Assembly (NCBI GenBank): GCA_030123605.1
Contig: CP126123.1
Location: 1,592,001-1,656,000 of the forward strand
Origin: Nitrospira sp.
GTDB taxonomy: Bacteria > Nitrospirota > Nitrospiria > Nitrospirales > Nitrospiraceae
DNA: 64,000 bases
Direction of reading: 5' to 3'
Shown: positions 40,182 to 49,348 of the stretch, one piece after another
Layout of the letters: every line of letters begins with the position of its first letter
Numbering within the stretch: the stretch's first letter is position 1
Notes under the pieces: model-generated
Told to the model about the DNA's origin: nothing
What the model saw: only the letters and a program-made list of their open reading frames with translations
Database searches by the model: none
Program-made: the position numbers and the translations under genes

Positions 40182-41546
40182 CTACGAATAGGCTCGTTCC
40201 TCGTGCTGACTCAGATCCAATCCCATTCGTTCTTCGTCCTCCCTGACCCGCAGACCCATCACCCCATCGAGCAGCTTCACAATCACGAAGGTCCCCACAA
40301 AGGCGAACACCACGGACACCAGGACCGCCAGAGCCTGAATCCCAAGTTGCGCGGGATTTCCAAAAAACAACCCGTCCGCTCCGGCCGGATTGATCACCTT
40401 TGACGCAAAGAGACCTGTTGCCAGCGCACCCCAGATCCCTCCGATCCCGTGAATCCCGACCACATCGAGCGCATCATCGTACCCACATTTCGACTTCCAC
40501 AACACGGCCAGATAACAGAACACTCCTGCTCCGAGGCCGATCACGACCGACGTCATCGGTCCGACAAATCCCGACCCCGGGGTAATCGCCACCAGTCCCG
40601 CGACAGCGCCACTCGCCGCCCCGAGCACGGTCGGTTTTCCTCGATACATCCATTCCACCACCATCCAGGACAGCGCTGCCGAGGCCGTAGCCGTATTGGT
40701 CACGACGAAGGCGCTGGTCGCCAGCGCACCGGACGCCACCGCACTCCCGGCGTTGAACCCAAACCATCCAAACCACAGCAGGCTGGCGCCCAACACCGTC
40801 ATCGGCAAATTGTGGGGAGCCATGTGCTCCTTGCCATAGCCCAACCGCGGTCGCAACACAATCGCGCAGGCCAACGCGGATGCGCCGGAACTAATATGCA
40901 CCACGGTACCTCCGGCAAAATCCAGCGCGCCCAAATTGCGCACCCATCCTCCCACCGCCCAAACCCAGTGGGCCAGCGGATCATAGATCAGCGTCGCCCA
41001 CAAAAGGGTAAACACGAGAAAACTGCTGAACTTCATTCGTTCCGCGAAGGCGCCGGTGATGAGCGCCGGCGTGATCACGGCAAACATCATTTGGAAAATC
41101 ATGAAGGCCTGATGGGGCACGGTCGCTCCGTAGTCGGTATTCGGCTCCAATCCCACGCCGTTGAGGCCAAGCCATTCGAGACCTCCGATGAGATGACCCT
41201 TGTCCGGTCCGAACGACAAACTATATCCCCACAACACCCATTGGACACTGATCAGGCAGAGGATAATGAAACTCTGCATGATCGTTCCCAGGGCGTTCTT
41301 CGACCGCACCATCCCGCCATAAAACAACGCCAGCCCCGGCGCCGTCATGGCAAGGACCATAGCTGTCGATATGAGCAGCCAAGCCGTGTCTCCCGTATCG
41401 ATCTTGGGAGGAGGCGTCAGTGCAGATTGGGACGTTGCGGGAGGCGGTGCCGTCTCTTGCGACCAGGCTCCTGCAGCCCCCAGCATTATCGCAAAGCAGA
41501 CCGAGACCGGCAGGATCATCGTCACGAAACGCCATCGTCGTACCAT
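40182..41546 (-). CDS. amtB: ammonium transporter (upstream copy)
   Basis: The 454-residue protein has a signal peptide, the motif DTGDTAWLLISTAMVLAM, the twin pore histidines in GGTVVHISSG and DVVGIHGIGG, and the conserved C-terminal tail (GLDLSQHEERAYS) that interacts with PII in the family. It lies 27 bases upstream of the second amt and 23 bases after the porin gene. Confidence 0.95.
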   Translation of the reverse strand: MVRRWRFVTMILPVSVCFAIMLGAAGAWSQETAPPPATSQSALTPPPKIDTGDTAWLLISTAMVLAMTAPGLALFYGGMVRSKNALGTIMQSFIILCLISVQWVLWGYSLSFGPDKGHLIGGLEWLGLNGVGLEPNTDYGATVPHQAFMIFQMMFAVITPALITGAFAERMKFSSFLVFTLLWATLIYDPLAHWVWAVGGWVRNLGALDFAGGTVVHISSGASALACAIVLRPRLGYGKEHMAPHNLPMTVLGASLLWFGWFGFNAGSAVASGALATSAFVVTNTATASAALSWMVVEWMYRGKPTVLGAASGAVAGLVAITPGSGFVGPMTSVVIGLGAGVFCYLAVLWKSKCGYDDALDVVGIHGIGGIWGALATGLFASKVINPAGADGLFFGNPAQLGIQALAVLVSVVFAFVGTFVIVKLLDGVMGLRVREDEERMGLDLSQHEERAYS

Positions 41547-41569
41547 GATCTATTCCTTTCTCATCATTC

Positions 41570-42907
41570 TCAGAACACGTAGATGACCTCGAACGAGAGG
41601 GTCTCCTGGTTATTCGCCGGCCTGCTGCCGTAGAGGAATACATTTTTGTCCGACTTGTCATACCGGAATTCGACTCGTGTGATCAGCGACGGCGTCGGCT
41701 TGTACTGGAGCGTGTACGTATTCTCCCATACCGTTTGAGCAACCGGAATAGAGGTCGTGGTATTCGTTGCCCCTGCGCAGGTATTCGTGCCACCCGCATT
41801 GTTCCAGGTACCGGTGCACAGACGGGCTCCACCGGCGTCCTCGAAAATTTCTCCCCGCAGGCGCAAACTCCACTGGTCGGTGAAATCGTGGATCAGGTAG
41901 GCAGCCAGTCCGTTCCATCGGGCGTTCGCCTTGAGATTGGGGTTCGCCGCCACCGCTGGATTGCTGGCTTCATTCACATAATACGGCTCCAGCACCACCG
42001 TGTCCTTATCGGTGGGCTTCATCGTAATGATGAGACCGTTGGCAAAGCGCTTGGCGGAAGGATTCCCCGGCGCGCCACCTGAGGCCGTATCCCCGAATTG
42101 GCGATTCGCCTGTTCCGGCCCATAAGAGCCGTACCAACTGATCCCAAATTTCTCGTGCGGGGTCAAGGCCACGAGATACTCAATCGTCTTCCCTCTGTTG
42201 TTGTCATCCACATTGTCCCATCCATTGACCACGCCAAAGGACGCCGTCACCATTGGACTGAACGTATACGTGAGCCGGATACCGGTCGTCGTGAAGGCCT
42301 GGCCCGTTCCGAACATGAAGGAACGAGAAAAGTTGGCATTCTCGAAGCCATTGATCACCTCATACCCGATCAGCGTATTCATTTTGCCGGCCTGGACCTT
42401 GAGACCGTTGCCGATCGGCAGAATGTACTCGGCATAGAGTTCCTGAAAGTCGAGTTCATCGTTGCTGGTTCCCGTTTGATAGTTGGTCCGTGCCCTCGTC
42501 ACCCGCGAGTCGAGGCCGAAATTCAGCCTGGCCCGGAACCCGGCCCGATCCAACAGACTCCCACCTGCGTCAGCCGGCCGTTCCAGCATGATCTGGGCTA
42601 AGTGCGGCATGAAGGCATTGGCGTTGGTGTCGAAAATATGCAGTTGGTTCAGATTCGTGTTGGGGTTGTTAAAATTCTGCGTATAGGCCACATCCAGAAA
42701 CCCGGAAACCTTGAACCCCAACGTCTTCCAGATGGACGGAGCATCCACTTTCTTTTCTAAGGAATCCAGTCGCTCCTGCACCGCCGCAATCGACGCGGGA
42801 ACCGGCGCGGCTCCCTGCCCCAAGGCTTGTTCGTCGCCGAACAACAAGGGGCCGATCAACACAATGAACAGATAGACATACAGGACCTGTATGTTGCCTA
42901 CGCGCAT
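41570..42907 (-). CDS. outer-membrane porin heading the nitrogen operon
   Basis: The protein has a signal peptide (ending near QALGQG), a short coiled segment (AAVQERLDSLEKKVD) and then a beta-barrel with alternating strands ending in the aromatic LSFEVIYVF, typical for outer-membrane insertion. I chose the ATG at 42907 because GGAGG lies eight bases upstream; ATGs at 42922 and 42928 are alternatives. As first gene of the amt-gln operon it probably admits small nitrogen compounds; cargo is inferred. A related C-terminal remnant lies at 56700-56825. Confidence 0.85.
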   Translation of the reverse strand: MRVGNIQVLYVYLFIVLIGPLLFGDEQALGQGAAPVPASIAAVQERLDSLEKKVDAPSIWKTLGFKVSGFLDVAYTQNFNNPNTNLNQLHIFDTNANAFMPHLAQIMLERPADAGGSLLDRAGFRARLNFGLDSRVTRARTNYQTGTSNDELDFQELYAEYILPIGNGLKVQAGKMNTLIGYEVINGFENANFSRSFMFGTGQAFTTTGIRLTYTFSPMVTASFGVVNGWDNVDDNNRGKTIEYLVALTPHEKFGISWYGSYGPEQANRQFGDTASGGAPGNPSAKRFANGLIITMKPTDKDTVVLEPYYVNEASNPAVAANPNLKANARWNGLAAYLIHDFTDQWSLRLRGEIFEDAGGARLCTGTWNNAGGTNTCAGATNTTTSIPVAQTVWENTYTLQYKPTPSLITRVEFRYDKSDKNVFLYGSRPANNQETLSFEVIYVF

Positions 42908-43007
42908 GACGATCGCCTCCATTCTCATCCTTCCCACAGCACCTTCTCCGCATGGCATGCCATCGTTCTGGGTCGTGAGGGTCTCATCTGGAGCGTTCGT
43001 GCAAGGC

Positions 43008-43102
43008 AAAAAAAAACGCCCCCAGGCCCCCATGGCCCAAGGACGTCGTTGTCCCCGTCGTCGTACCTTCAAACAAACCGGCAAAGAAACGTCTTTGTTT
43101 CC
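43008..43102 (-). promoter_or_regulatory. ANTAR-type antitermination leader, porin-amt-gln operon
   Basis: On the minus strand, hairpin GGAAAC-AAAGAC-GTTTCT (43085-43102, loop A1/G4) is followed 30 bases later by hairpin GGAC-AACGAC-GTCC (43041-43054, loop A1/G4). The 3' arm of the second hairpin also begins a GC-rich terminator ending in nine T (43008-43016). The pair-of-hairpins-plus-terminator layout is the textbook ANTAR target and is in the transcript of the whole nitrogen operon. Confidence 0.8.
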
Positions 43103-43120
43103 CTACCTATTTCGTGGGCG

Positions 43121-43150
43121 CTTCTAGCATCCCTACAGAGAACGTGTCAA
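43121..43150 (-). promoter_or_regulatory. promoter of the porin-amt-gln operon
   Basis: On the minus strand TTGACA (43145-43150), 18 bases, TAGAAG (43121-43126), about 20 bases upstream of the first leader hairpin. Confidence 0.6.
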
Positions 43151-43290
43151 CTTGTTTTTTCTCCGCTGCGCATCGAGTCCCACTCCTCTCTCTTCCCGAA
43201 GAAAACGGCCCTGAAACGTTGCCTTTAGGAGAGCATTCAGACAAACTACACCCCCGAAACAAAATATGAGAACCTCTGTGCGGTGAGAGG

Positions 43291-44736
43291 ATGAATCGAA
43301 TAACCCTTGGGATGTTGGCCGGAATGGCCGGCGTGATTTTCTTCCTCGATGTATTTTCACCGCCTGCCGTGGCGTGGTGGATTCTTTACCTCTTTCCTCT
43401 CCTGTTGGCGTTCTCGCTTCCGCACCGGATGGCGCCGGCCCTCGCCGCCGCCATCGCAACGGCTCTGATTTCGATCGGAGCGTTCCTCCCCGGCTCTTCT
43501 TCCCCTGATTGGCCGGCACTGGTCAACCGTGCCTTAGCAATCGCTGTGTTATGGGGAACTATCACCCTCATCAGGCAGATTCAAGACGGGCACCGGAGGC
43601 CATCGCCTCAAACGAACTCAATACATCATGATGACCAGAGAGAGCTTCGCCATCTGTTCGGCGAACGCGTCAAGGAACTGACCGCGCTGCATCGGACCGT
43701 TCATCTCCTGCAAGACAGTACGAAACCGATCGAAGAGGTGTTGAGTCAGATCGTCGCATTGATGCCTCCCGCCTGGCAGTATCCGGAAATCACCCTTGCC
43801 CGCATTACGTTCGGCGACCTGGTCTTCACGACGCCGAACTTCGTAGAATCGCCATGGAAACAGACGGCCTCCTGGGTCACGCTGGACGGTGCAAACGGAA
43901 CGATCGAGGTTGTCTACCGAGAGGGGAGGCCGCCGGAAATCGAGGGCCCGTTTCTCGCCGAGGAGCGCGACCTCATGAATTCGTTAGCGGATAGCCTGTG
44001 CTCCTATCTCAATCGTCGGCGCGCGGAATTGGCTCTCCGTGAAGCCCATGAGCGCATGCAAGCCCTCTCACAGCAACTGATGGAGGTGCAGGAAAGCGAG
44101 CGTCGCCGACTGGCGCTCGATTTGCACGACGAGATCGGCCAAGCTCTCACCGTCGTGAAAATGAACCTGCAAACGATTCAGCGCTGCCGTGACACCTCGG
44201 ACATTGCGAATCTGCTGAAAGACAGCTCGACGGTCATCGACCAGACTCTGCACCATGTTCGCGATCTTTCACTCGAACTGCGCCCCTCACTGCTGGATGA
44301 CCTCGGACTCGTGCCGGCGGTGCGCTGGTACCTGAGCCGCCAAGCTGAGCGGGCCGGATGGAACCTCGATGTGCAGGTGGACGAGTCCCTTTCGCCGCCG
44401 CAGAGCGTTGCCATCGCCTGCTTTCGCGTGATCCAGGAGGCCGTTACGAATGTCATCCGCCATTCGAATGCGACTCGCATAACCGTATCTTTACAAAAAC
44501 ATGAAGGTGACCTCTTGTTACTCATCCGTGATAATGGAAGAGGATTCGAGGTCCAGAAGGCGTTGGCCGAGGCAACCAGCGGACAGAGCATGGGCTTGCT
44601 GGGGATGCAAGAACGCATTCGGTTCTTGAACGGTACCATTTCCATCGACTCCAACCCCGGACATGGGACCGAGGTCCGAGTGCGTGTGCCTTTATCTCTC
44701 CTTTCATCATCTCCTCGGACCGAGGCTTCGACCTAA
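43291..44736 (+). CDS. NarX/DegS-type sensor histidine kinase
   Basis: The 481-residue protein has three N-terminal membrane helices within residues 1-95, a middle region of about 130 residues that may be a GAF-like sensor, and a HisKA_3 kinase core with the phospho-His in RRRLALDLHDEIGQALT and an ATP-binding RDNGRGF motif. It ends one base before the response regulator gene. The signal is unknown; divergence from the nitrogen operon suggests, but does not prove, a nitrogen link. Confidence 0.85.
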   Translation: MNRITLGMLAGMAGVIFFLDVFSPPAVAWWILYLFPLLLAFSLPHRMAPALAAAIATALISIGAFLPGSSSPDWPALVNRALAIAVLWGTITLIRQIQDGHRRPSPQTNSIHHDDQRELRHLFGERVKELTALHRTVHLLQDSTKPIEEVLSQIVALMPPAWQYPEITLARITFGDLVFTTPNFVESPWKQTASWVTLDGANGTIEVVYREGRPPEIEGPFLAEERDLMNSLADSLCSYLNRRRAELALREAHERMQALSQQLMEVQESERRRLALDLHDEIGQALTVVKMNLQTIQRCRDTSDIANLLKDSSTVIDQTLHHVRDLSLELRPSLLDDLGLVPAVRWYLSRQAERAGWNLDVQVDESLSPPQSVAIACFRVIQEAVTNVIRHSNATRITVSLQKHEGDLLLLIRDNGRGFEVQKALAEATSGQSMGLLGMQERIRFLNGTISIDSNPGHGTEVRVRVPLSLLSSSPRTEAST

Positions 44737-44737
44737 G

Positions 44738-45391
44738 ATGAGTACGATACGCGTGCTCCTTGCGGATGATCATCGTCTCATGAGGGCCGGTCTTCGTGCG
44801 CTCTTGAAGAGTCTTGCGTTGGTCCAGGTCGTCGCGGAAGCGGGGAACGGTCATGAGGCCATTCAGCTCGCCGAGCAACACCAGCCTGATATTGTGATCA
44901 TGGACATCGGCATGCCTGGGCTCAATGGCTTGGAGGCGACGGCCAGAATAGTGAAACTCGCCCCGGCGCCTCGAGTCATTATCCTCTCGATGCATGCCAA
45001 CGAGGAATACGTCCGGCGGTCTCTGCAGGCCGGAGCGGCAGGCTATCTTCTCAAGGGTGCCGAGCCGGCCGAGTTAGAGTTGGCCATTCAGGCCGTGATG
45101 CGCGGAGAAACCTACCTCACACCGGCCGTGTCGAAACACGTGGTCCAAAACTATCTCCATGGAGGCGGAGTGAAGGCTGATTCGCTCCAGGACCTCACCC
45201 CCCGCCAACGAGAAATCCTGCAACTCGTGGCGGAAGGCCACTCGAGCAAAGAGATTGCCAACAAGCTGAACCTCAGCATCAAGACCGTGGAGACCCACCG
45301 AGGCGAGTTGATGAACCGTCTGAACATCCACGATATCGCGGGGCTTGTCCGGTACGCCATTCGCACCGGCCTCGTGACCCCTGAATCCTAA
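44738..45391 (+). CDS. NarL/LuxR-type response regulator
   Basis: The 217-residue protein has a receiver domain (LLADDHRLMRAGL with acidic pair, phospho-Asp in IVIMDIGMPGLNG, Lys in YLLKGAEP) and a C-terminal LuxR helix-turn-helix (LTPRQREILQLVAEGHSSKE). It is the cognate partner of the kinase upstream. It has no ANTAR domain, so it is not itself the antitermination factor. The bases from 45030 onwards are exactly duplicated at 47910. Confidence 0.92.
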   Translation: MSTIRVLLADDHRLMRAGLRALLKSLALVQVVAEAGNGHEAIQLAEQHQPDIVIMDIGMPGLNGLEATARIVKLAPAPRVIILSMHANEEYVRRSLQAGAAGYLLKGAEPAELELAIQAVMRGETYLTPAVSKHVVQNYLHGGGVKADSLQDLTPRQREILQLVAEGHSSKEIANKLNLSIKTVETHRGELMNRLNIHDIAGLVRYAIRTGLVTPES

Positions 45392-45595
45392 TACGACGCG
45401 ACGACTGGTCATCCCCACGCCCCCAACCTCATCCCCTTCCTGTCCTGCGGAATCGCCGGCTCACGGTCCAGGGTATCCCTTGGTCTTTGTCAGGGGTTCC
45501 CCCGATACTCTTAATCGCGCATCAATCAGATAATGGGAGCCAGAACACGGTAGGGCTCGAAGAAACTAACCCGGGCGATTGATACCAAGAGGTGG

Positions 45596-46000
45596 ATGAT
45601 GATCAGAATAGGTCAGACCCAGACCACGCGACAGATGCTCTGGACAATCCCAGCTCTTCTCTCCCTCACCCTGATTGGGGGGGTAGGATGCTCCTTCGCA
45701 ACGGATCAGGTCCTTCCGAGAGACCTCCAGACCCGTATCGCCTCTCATGGCACGGCCGATGACCACATCGCCGCGGCCCTGTTGTACCAGCAACAGGCTG
45801 ATCAGGCTCAAACCGAAGCGGACCAATATAAACAGGCTGCGGCGTCGATCAAGCCCCTTGAGGATCCCAAAGGGTTCCGGCGCAGCGCACTCATAACCGC
45901 GGCGCAGACGCACCAGCTCTATGCGGGTGAAATGCAGCAGCTCTATGCCGCGCATCAGACCAAGGCCGAAACCATGCTGGGTAAACAGCAACCACAGTAA
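45596..46000 (+). CDS. small lipoprotein, EDPKGFRR family
   Basis: The 134-residue protein has a signal peptide with a lipobox ending IGGVGC and then a helical, Gln/Ala-rich body with DDHIAAALLYQQQADQAQTE and LEDPKGFRRSALITAAQTH, likely a coiled coil at the cell envelope. Paralogues are the identical copy at 48476, the diverged one at 49349 (opposite strand) and a degraded one near 47452-47645. AGAGGTGG precedes the ATG. Function unknown. Confidence 0.8.
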   Translation: MMIRIGQTQTTRQMLWTIPALLSLTLIGGVGCSFATDQVLPRDLQTRIASHGTADDHIAAALLYQQQADQAQTEADQYKQAAASIKPLEDPKGFRRSALITAAQTHQLYAGEMQQLYAAHQTKAETMLGKQQPQ

Positions 46001-46014
46001 CCGCCCCAGCGTCG

Positions 46015-46059
46015 GGGGCCAAGACCATCGGAGCCGGACAGCCGGATGCTCTTGGCCCC
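46015..46059 (+). terminator. lipoprotein terminator-like hairpin (also at 48895-48939)
   Basis: A ten-base perfect stem GGGGCCAAGA / TCTTGGCCCC lies 15 bases after the lipoprotein stop. There is no T tract, so it may stabilise the mRNA end instead of terminating. The duplicated copy has the same hairpin. Confidence 0.5.
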
Positions 46060-46256
46060 ACGCATGTGCTTTCCGTCAGTACGGCTCTTTCACTCGTTGC
46101 GCCCCGCTCGCCGTCGTCACCTCCGCCTCAATGCAAGCCACCTGCTCTTCCTACAAAGGTTCACGCTCGCCCCGAGCAACTACCGGTTGGCTGCCTTTTG
46201 TTGATGGGCCGTGGTTATCGTTACGGGCCCATGTGAATTTATTTAATGGTTGGGTA

Positions 46257-46285
46257 TTGACAGAGTGAGTGGGTCTTGGTATACG
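46257..46285 (+). promoter_or_regulatory. promoter of the SH3-lipoprotein unit
   Basis: TTGACA (46257-46262), 17 bases, TATACG (46280-46285), nearly identical to the promoters of the other hairpin-led units. Confidence 0.75.
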
Positions 46286-46299
46286 TGACTCTGTAGGAT

Positions 46300-46480
46300 A
46301 GGAAACAAAGGCGTTTCCTGTCCAGTGCGTGGACGATGAAGTCCTCCGGTCTTGTTGACCAGAGGACTTTTTTATTGAACTAGCGAATTCTTGGAGGCGA
46401 TGGCGCCTCCGGCTGGGTTAATCCCCGGCAAACGGACGAGGACGTCCTCCGGTCATATGGACCAGAGGGCGTTTTTTTTT
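46300..46480 (+). promoter_or_regulatory. tandem ANTAR-type leader with two terminators
   Basis: Four hairpins with six-base loops follow each other: AGGAAAC-AAAGGC-GTTTCCT (46300-46319), GGAC-GATGAA-GTCC (46331-46344), GGAGGC-GATGGC-GCCTCC (46393-46410) and GGAC-GAGGAC-GTCC (46434-46447). All loops have G at position 4 and a purine at position 1. Hairpins two and four each overlap the 5' arm of a strong terminator (stems with GGTC...GACC and six or nine T). This looks like two complete antitermination units in series. Confidence 0.75.
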
Positions 46481-46527
46481 GGTTCAATTTACCTTTTGAA
46501 ACGAACAAGGACACTGAGGAGTCACCG

Positions 46528-47445
46528 ATGCATGCTAGGCGAATGATCACCAATTATGCACTCCTTTTCGTATTCGCTTCTCTCGTCGCAGGGTGCGTGT
46601 CCGTGGCGGCCCCAGTGAAGTCTGACACTCCACCCGCTCTATCAAAGACCTATGATCTTCCCGGCAACATGGATTCGAATGTGATTATTCGCATCCTGGA
46701 GGATTCCTTCTTGCGCACCCTGAAGGCCCCACCGACCATTACTGAAGGAGCCATGCCCACGCCGATGCCGCTTGCCCCTTCGGGTTTTCTTGTCGAATAC
46801 AATGTATTGACCTTGGATCGATTGGGTGCCGTGCGTTTCCCACATGTCGTCTGCCCTCATTCGTTAGCGATGATCGAGGGACTTCATGGCGGCTCTCGAG
46901 CCGTCTATCGGTACGCAGCCTGCCTCCAAGCCTACCGTGATGGATACCGCGTTCATCTTGTCGAGACACGGACAACATTGGCACACAATGATTCCACTCC
47001 ATCGTCGTCGGCCTCATCTTCAAATCTGCTGGAGCATCTTGTGAACCGTATGATCGAAGGTCTGTCTCACGCACGGCTTGCCTTGACCTTTCACGAAACG
47101 ACACCGGTTGAATCAGAGGACACGCTCCGAGCACTCTCGGATGCGAATCGGAGCTCGCTTGTCCCATCAACACAAGCACCCGCACCTGGAACCCTACATT
47201 CACATGAGCCTGAATTGGATATGGAGGCCATCTCGCCGTTAGTTTGCCTGGCTCTGGATCGAAGCGAGGTCGTCGTCCGATCGTCACCCGGCGAGGGACA
47301 CGTCATCGGCACGTTGCGATCTGAATTGGCGCTCGGCGAAAATACGCCGCTGGATGGCGCGTATGTTCGAATCCGGACCGAACAAGGGCTAGCGGGGTGG
47401 GTGAAGAAGAGCGACCTGCATTGGAGTCCATGTCCGATCGGCTGA
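46528..47445 (+). CDS. lipoprotein with C-terminal SH3-like domain
   Basis: The 305-residue protein has a signal peptide with lipobox VAGC, a central domain with paired cysteines (VVCPHSLAM and YRYAACLQAYRDGY), a Ser/Pro-rich linker and a C-terminal bacterial SH3-like fold (VVVRSSPGEGHVIGTL to GWVKKSDLHW). SH3-like modules often bind cell-wall peptides. GAGGAG precedes the ATG. Its expression appears gated by the tandem leader. A decayed copy of its 3' end lies at 49034-49290. Confidence 0.8.
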   Translation: MHARRMITNYALLFVFASLVAGCVSVAAPVKSDTPPALSKTYDLPGNMDSNVIIRILEDSFLRTLKAPPTITEGAMPTPMPLAPSGFLVEYNVLTLDRLGAVRFPHVVCPHSLAMIEGLHGGSRAVYRYAACLQAYRDGYRVHLVETRTTLAHNDSTPSSSASSSNLLEHLVNRMIEGLSHARLALTFHETTPVESEDTLRALSDANRSSLVPSTQAPAPGTLHSHEPELDMEAISPLVCLALDRSEVVVRSSPGEGHVIGTLRSELALGENTPLDGAYVRIRTEQGLAGWVKKSDLHWSPCPIG

Positions 47446-47451
47446 ATTGGT

Positions 47452-47645
47452 TTACTACGACGGCTGCTTTCCCATCATCGCCTGAGCCTTGTCGATATGA
47501 GCAGCGGAGAGCTACTCCTCTTCAGAAGCCTCCTACCGTAGCGTCTGAGATGCCGTTCGAAGCGCATCTCACCGAAACCCTTTGAGATCCATGGATGGTG
47601 ACTCCCTCCGCGTGCTACTCCAATCGAGCCGCATCACCCGCGATG
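47452..47645 (-). pseudogene. degraded copy of the EDPKGFRR lipoprotein 3' part
   Basis: The plus-strand bases, with runs such as GCCGTTCGAAGCGCATCTC and ATGGATGGTGACTCC, align with 49380-49560 (the 3' part of the lipoprotein gene at 49349-49732) with many changes and stops. No open frame survives. It shows that the SH3-lipoprotein and this family were once duplicated as a block. The stretch from there to 47909 has no recognisable gene. Confidence 0.7.
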
Positions 47646-47909
47646 CCCACATGATTCATGAGCTCTTCTGCGACACACGTGGATCCGCTATTGAAGAAGC
47701 ATCGTGGCAATCGGTATCGGCCGATGGTACCGAAGAATAATGATTGATCCACACAGTAAGCTCTGTAAGGACCCTCAATACAGAAGGCAGTGGCTGACAA
47801 GCCCGACTTGGGGTGTTTCTTCATATTCACAAAGCGCCAACGCCAAGAGACGCCATGGGTTGAGAGTAACATGGCACATCACGCGTAACTCACTCCGCTT
47901 CCCGCCATC

Positions 47910-48271
47910 CCGGAGCGGCAGGCTATCTTCTCAAGGGTGCCGAGCCGGCCGAGTTAGAGTTGGCCATTCAGGCCGTGATGCGCGGAGAAACCTACCTCAC
48001 ACCGGCCGTGTCGAAACACGTGGTCCAAAACTATCTCCATGGAGGCGGAGTGAAGGCTGATTCGCTCCAGGACCTCACCCCCCGCCAACGAGAAATCCTG
48101 CAACTCGTGGCGGAAGGCCACTCGAGCAAAGAGATTGCCAACAAGCTGAACCTCAGCATCAAGACCGTGGAGACCCACCGAGGCGAGTTGATGAACCGTC
48201 TGAACATCCACGATATCGCGGGGCTTGTCCGGTACGCCATTCGCACCGGCCTCGTGACCCCTGAATCCTAA
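47910..48271 (+). pseudogene. response regulator fragment inside the duplication
   Basis: The copied segment begins within the receiver domain, so only the last 30 or so receiver residues and the whole LuxR DNA-binding domain remain. A GTG or TTG start around 47960 could still give a free DNA-binding domain of about 100 residues, which might compete with the full regulator; no ribosome-binding site supports this. Confidence 0.8.
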
Positions 48272-48475
48272 TACGACGCGACGACTGGTCATCCCCACGC
48301 CCCCAACCTCATCCCCTTCCTGTCCTGCGGAATCGCCGGCTCACGGTCCAGGGTATCCCTTGGTCTTTGTCAGGGGTTCCCCCGATACTCTTAATCGCGC
48401 ATCAATCAGATAATGGGAGCCAGAACACGGTAGGGCTCGAAGAAACTAACCCGGGCGATTGATACCAAGAGGTGG

Positions 48476-48880
48476 ATGATGATCAGAATAGGTCAGACCC
48501 AGACCACGCGACAGATGCTCTGGACAATCCCAGCTCTTCTCTCCCTCACCCTGATTGGGGGGGTAGGATGCTCCTTCGCAACGGATCAGGTCCTTCCGAG
48601 AGACCTCCAGACCCGTATCGCCTCTCATGGCACGGCCGATGACCACATCGCCGCGGCCCTGTTGTACCAGCAACAGGCTGATCAGGCTCAAACCGAAGCG
48701 GACCAATATAAACAGGCTGCGGCGTCGATCAAGCCCCTTGAGGATCCCAAAGGGTTCCGGCGCAGCGCACTCATAACCGCGGCGCAGACGCACCAGCTCT
48801 ATGCGGGTGAAATGCAGCAGCTCTATGCCGCGCATCAGACCAAGGCCGAAACCATGCTGGGTAAACAGCAACCACAGTAA
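48476..48880 (+). CDS. small lipoprotein, EDPKGFRR family (identical copy)
   Basis: The gene is identical to that at 45596-46000, including the upstream 200 bases and the ribosome-binding site, so any promoter in that gap is doubled too. Gene dosage of this lipoprotein is therefore two. Confidence 0.8.
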   Translation: MMIRIGQTQTTRQMLWTIPALLSLTLIGGVGCSFATDQVLPRDLQTRIASHGTADDHIAAALLYQQQADQAQTEADQYKQAAASIKPLEDPKGFRRSALITAAQTHQLYAGEMQQLYAAHQTKAETMLGKQQPQ

Positions 48881-49033
48881 CCGCCCCAGCGTCGGGGGCC
48901 AAGACCATCGGAGCCGGACAGCCGGATGCTCTTGGCCCCACGCATGTGCTTTCCGTCAGTACGGCTCTTTCACTCGTTGCGCCCCGCTCGCCGTCGTCAC
49001 CTCCGCCTCAATGCAAGCCACCTGCTCTTCCTA

Positions 49034-49290
49034 ACACTCACATGGGTCTGAATCGGATGTGGAGGCCATCTCGTCGCTAGTTTACCTGGCTCTGGATCGA
49101 AGCAAGGTCGTCGTCCACTCCTCACCCGGCGAGGTGGATACGTCATCGACACGTTGTGATAGGAATTCACGCTCAGCGAGAAGACGCTGCTAGACGACGT
49201 TTATGTTCGAATCCGGACCGAACAGGGATCAGCGGGGTGAGTGAAAAAGAGCGACTTACATTGGGGTTTCTGCCCGATCGATGACCTTTG
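49034..49290 (+). pseudogene. decayed 3' end of the SH3-lipoprotein gene
   Basis: The sequence aligns with 47203-47445 over its whole length (CACATG, GGATGTGGAGGCCATCTCGT, TATGTTCGAATCCGGACCGA and others) but carries in-frame stops (for example TAG in place of a Leu codon and TGA in place of Trp). It is a dead copy of the SH3-like domain. Confidence 0.8.
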
Positions 49291-49348
49291 TCGTCGCCAA
49301 GGCCTCTGTAACACGACGACTCATATGCGTAGATTCCAGAAAAGCGCC

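Larger units (their letters stand above)
45030..46153 (+). repeat. exact 1,124-bp direct duplication, copy 1
   Basis: Bases 45030-46153 recur without visible difference at 47910-49033 (offset 2,880). The unit covers the C-terminal two-thirds of the response regulator gene, the gap, the whole 134-residue lipoprotein gene and its terminator hairpin. Identity breaks sharply at both ends. Confidence 0.93.
47910..49033 (+). repeat. exact 1,124-bp direct duplication, copy 2
   Basis: See copy 1 at 45030-46153. Copy 2 is bordered on the left by unrelated sequence and on the right by the decayed SH3-lipoprotein fragment. Perfect identity implies a recent event or ongoing gene conversion. Confidence 0.93.

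Noticed and set aside
44738-45391. Response regulator as the antitermination protein of the hairpin leaders
   Set aside because: Its output domain is a LuxR helix-turn-helix, not an ANTAR helical bundle.
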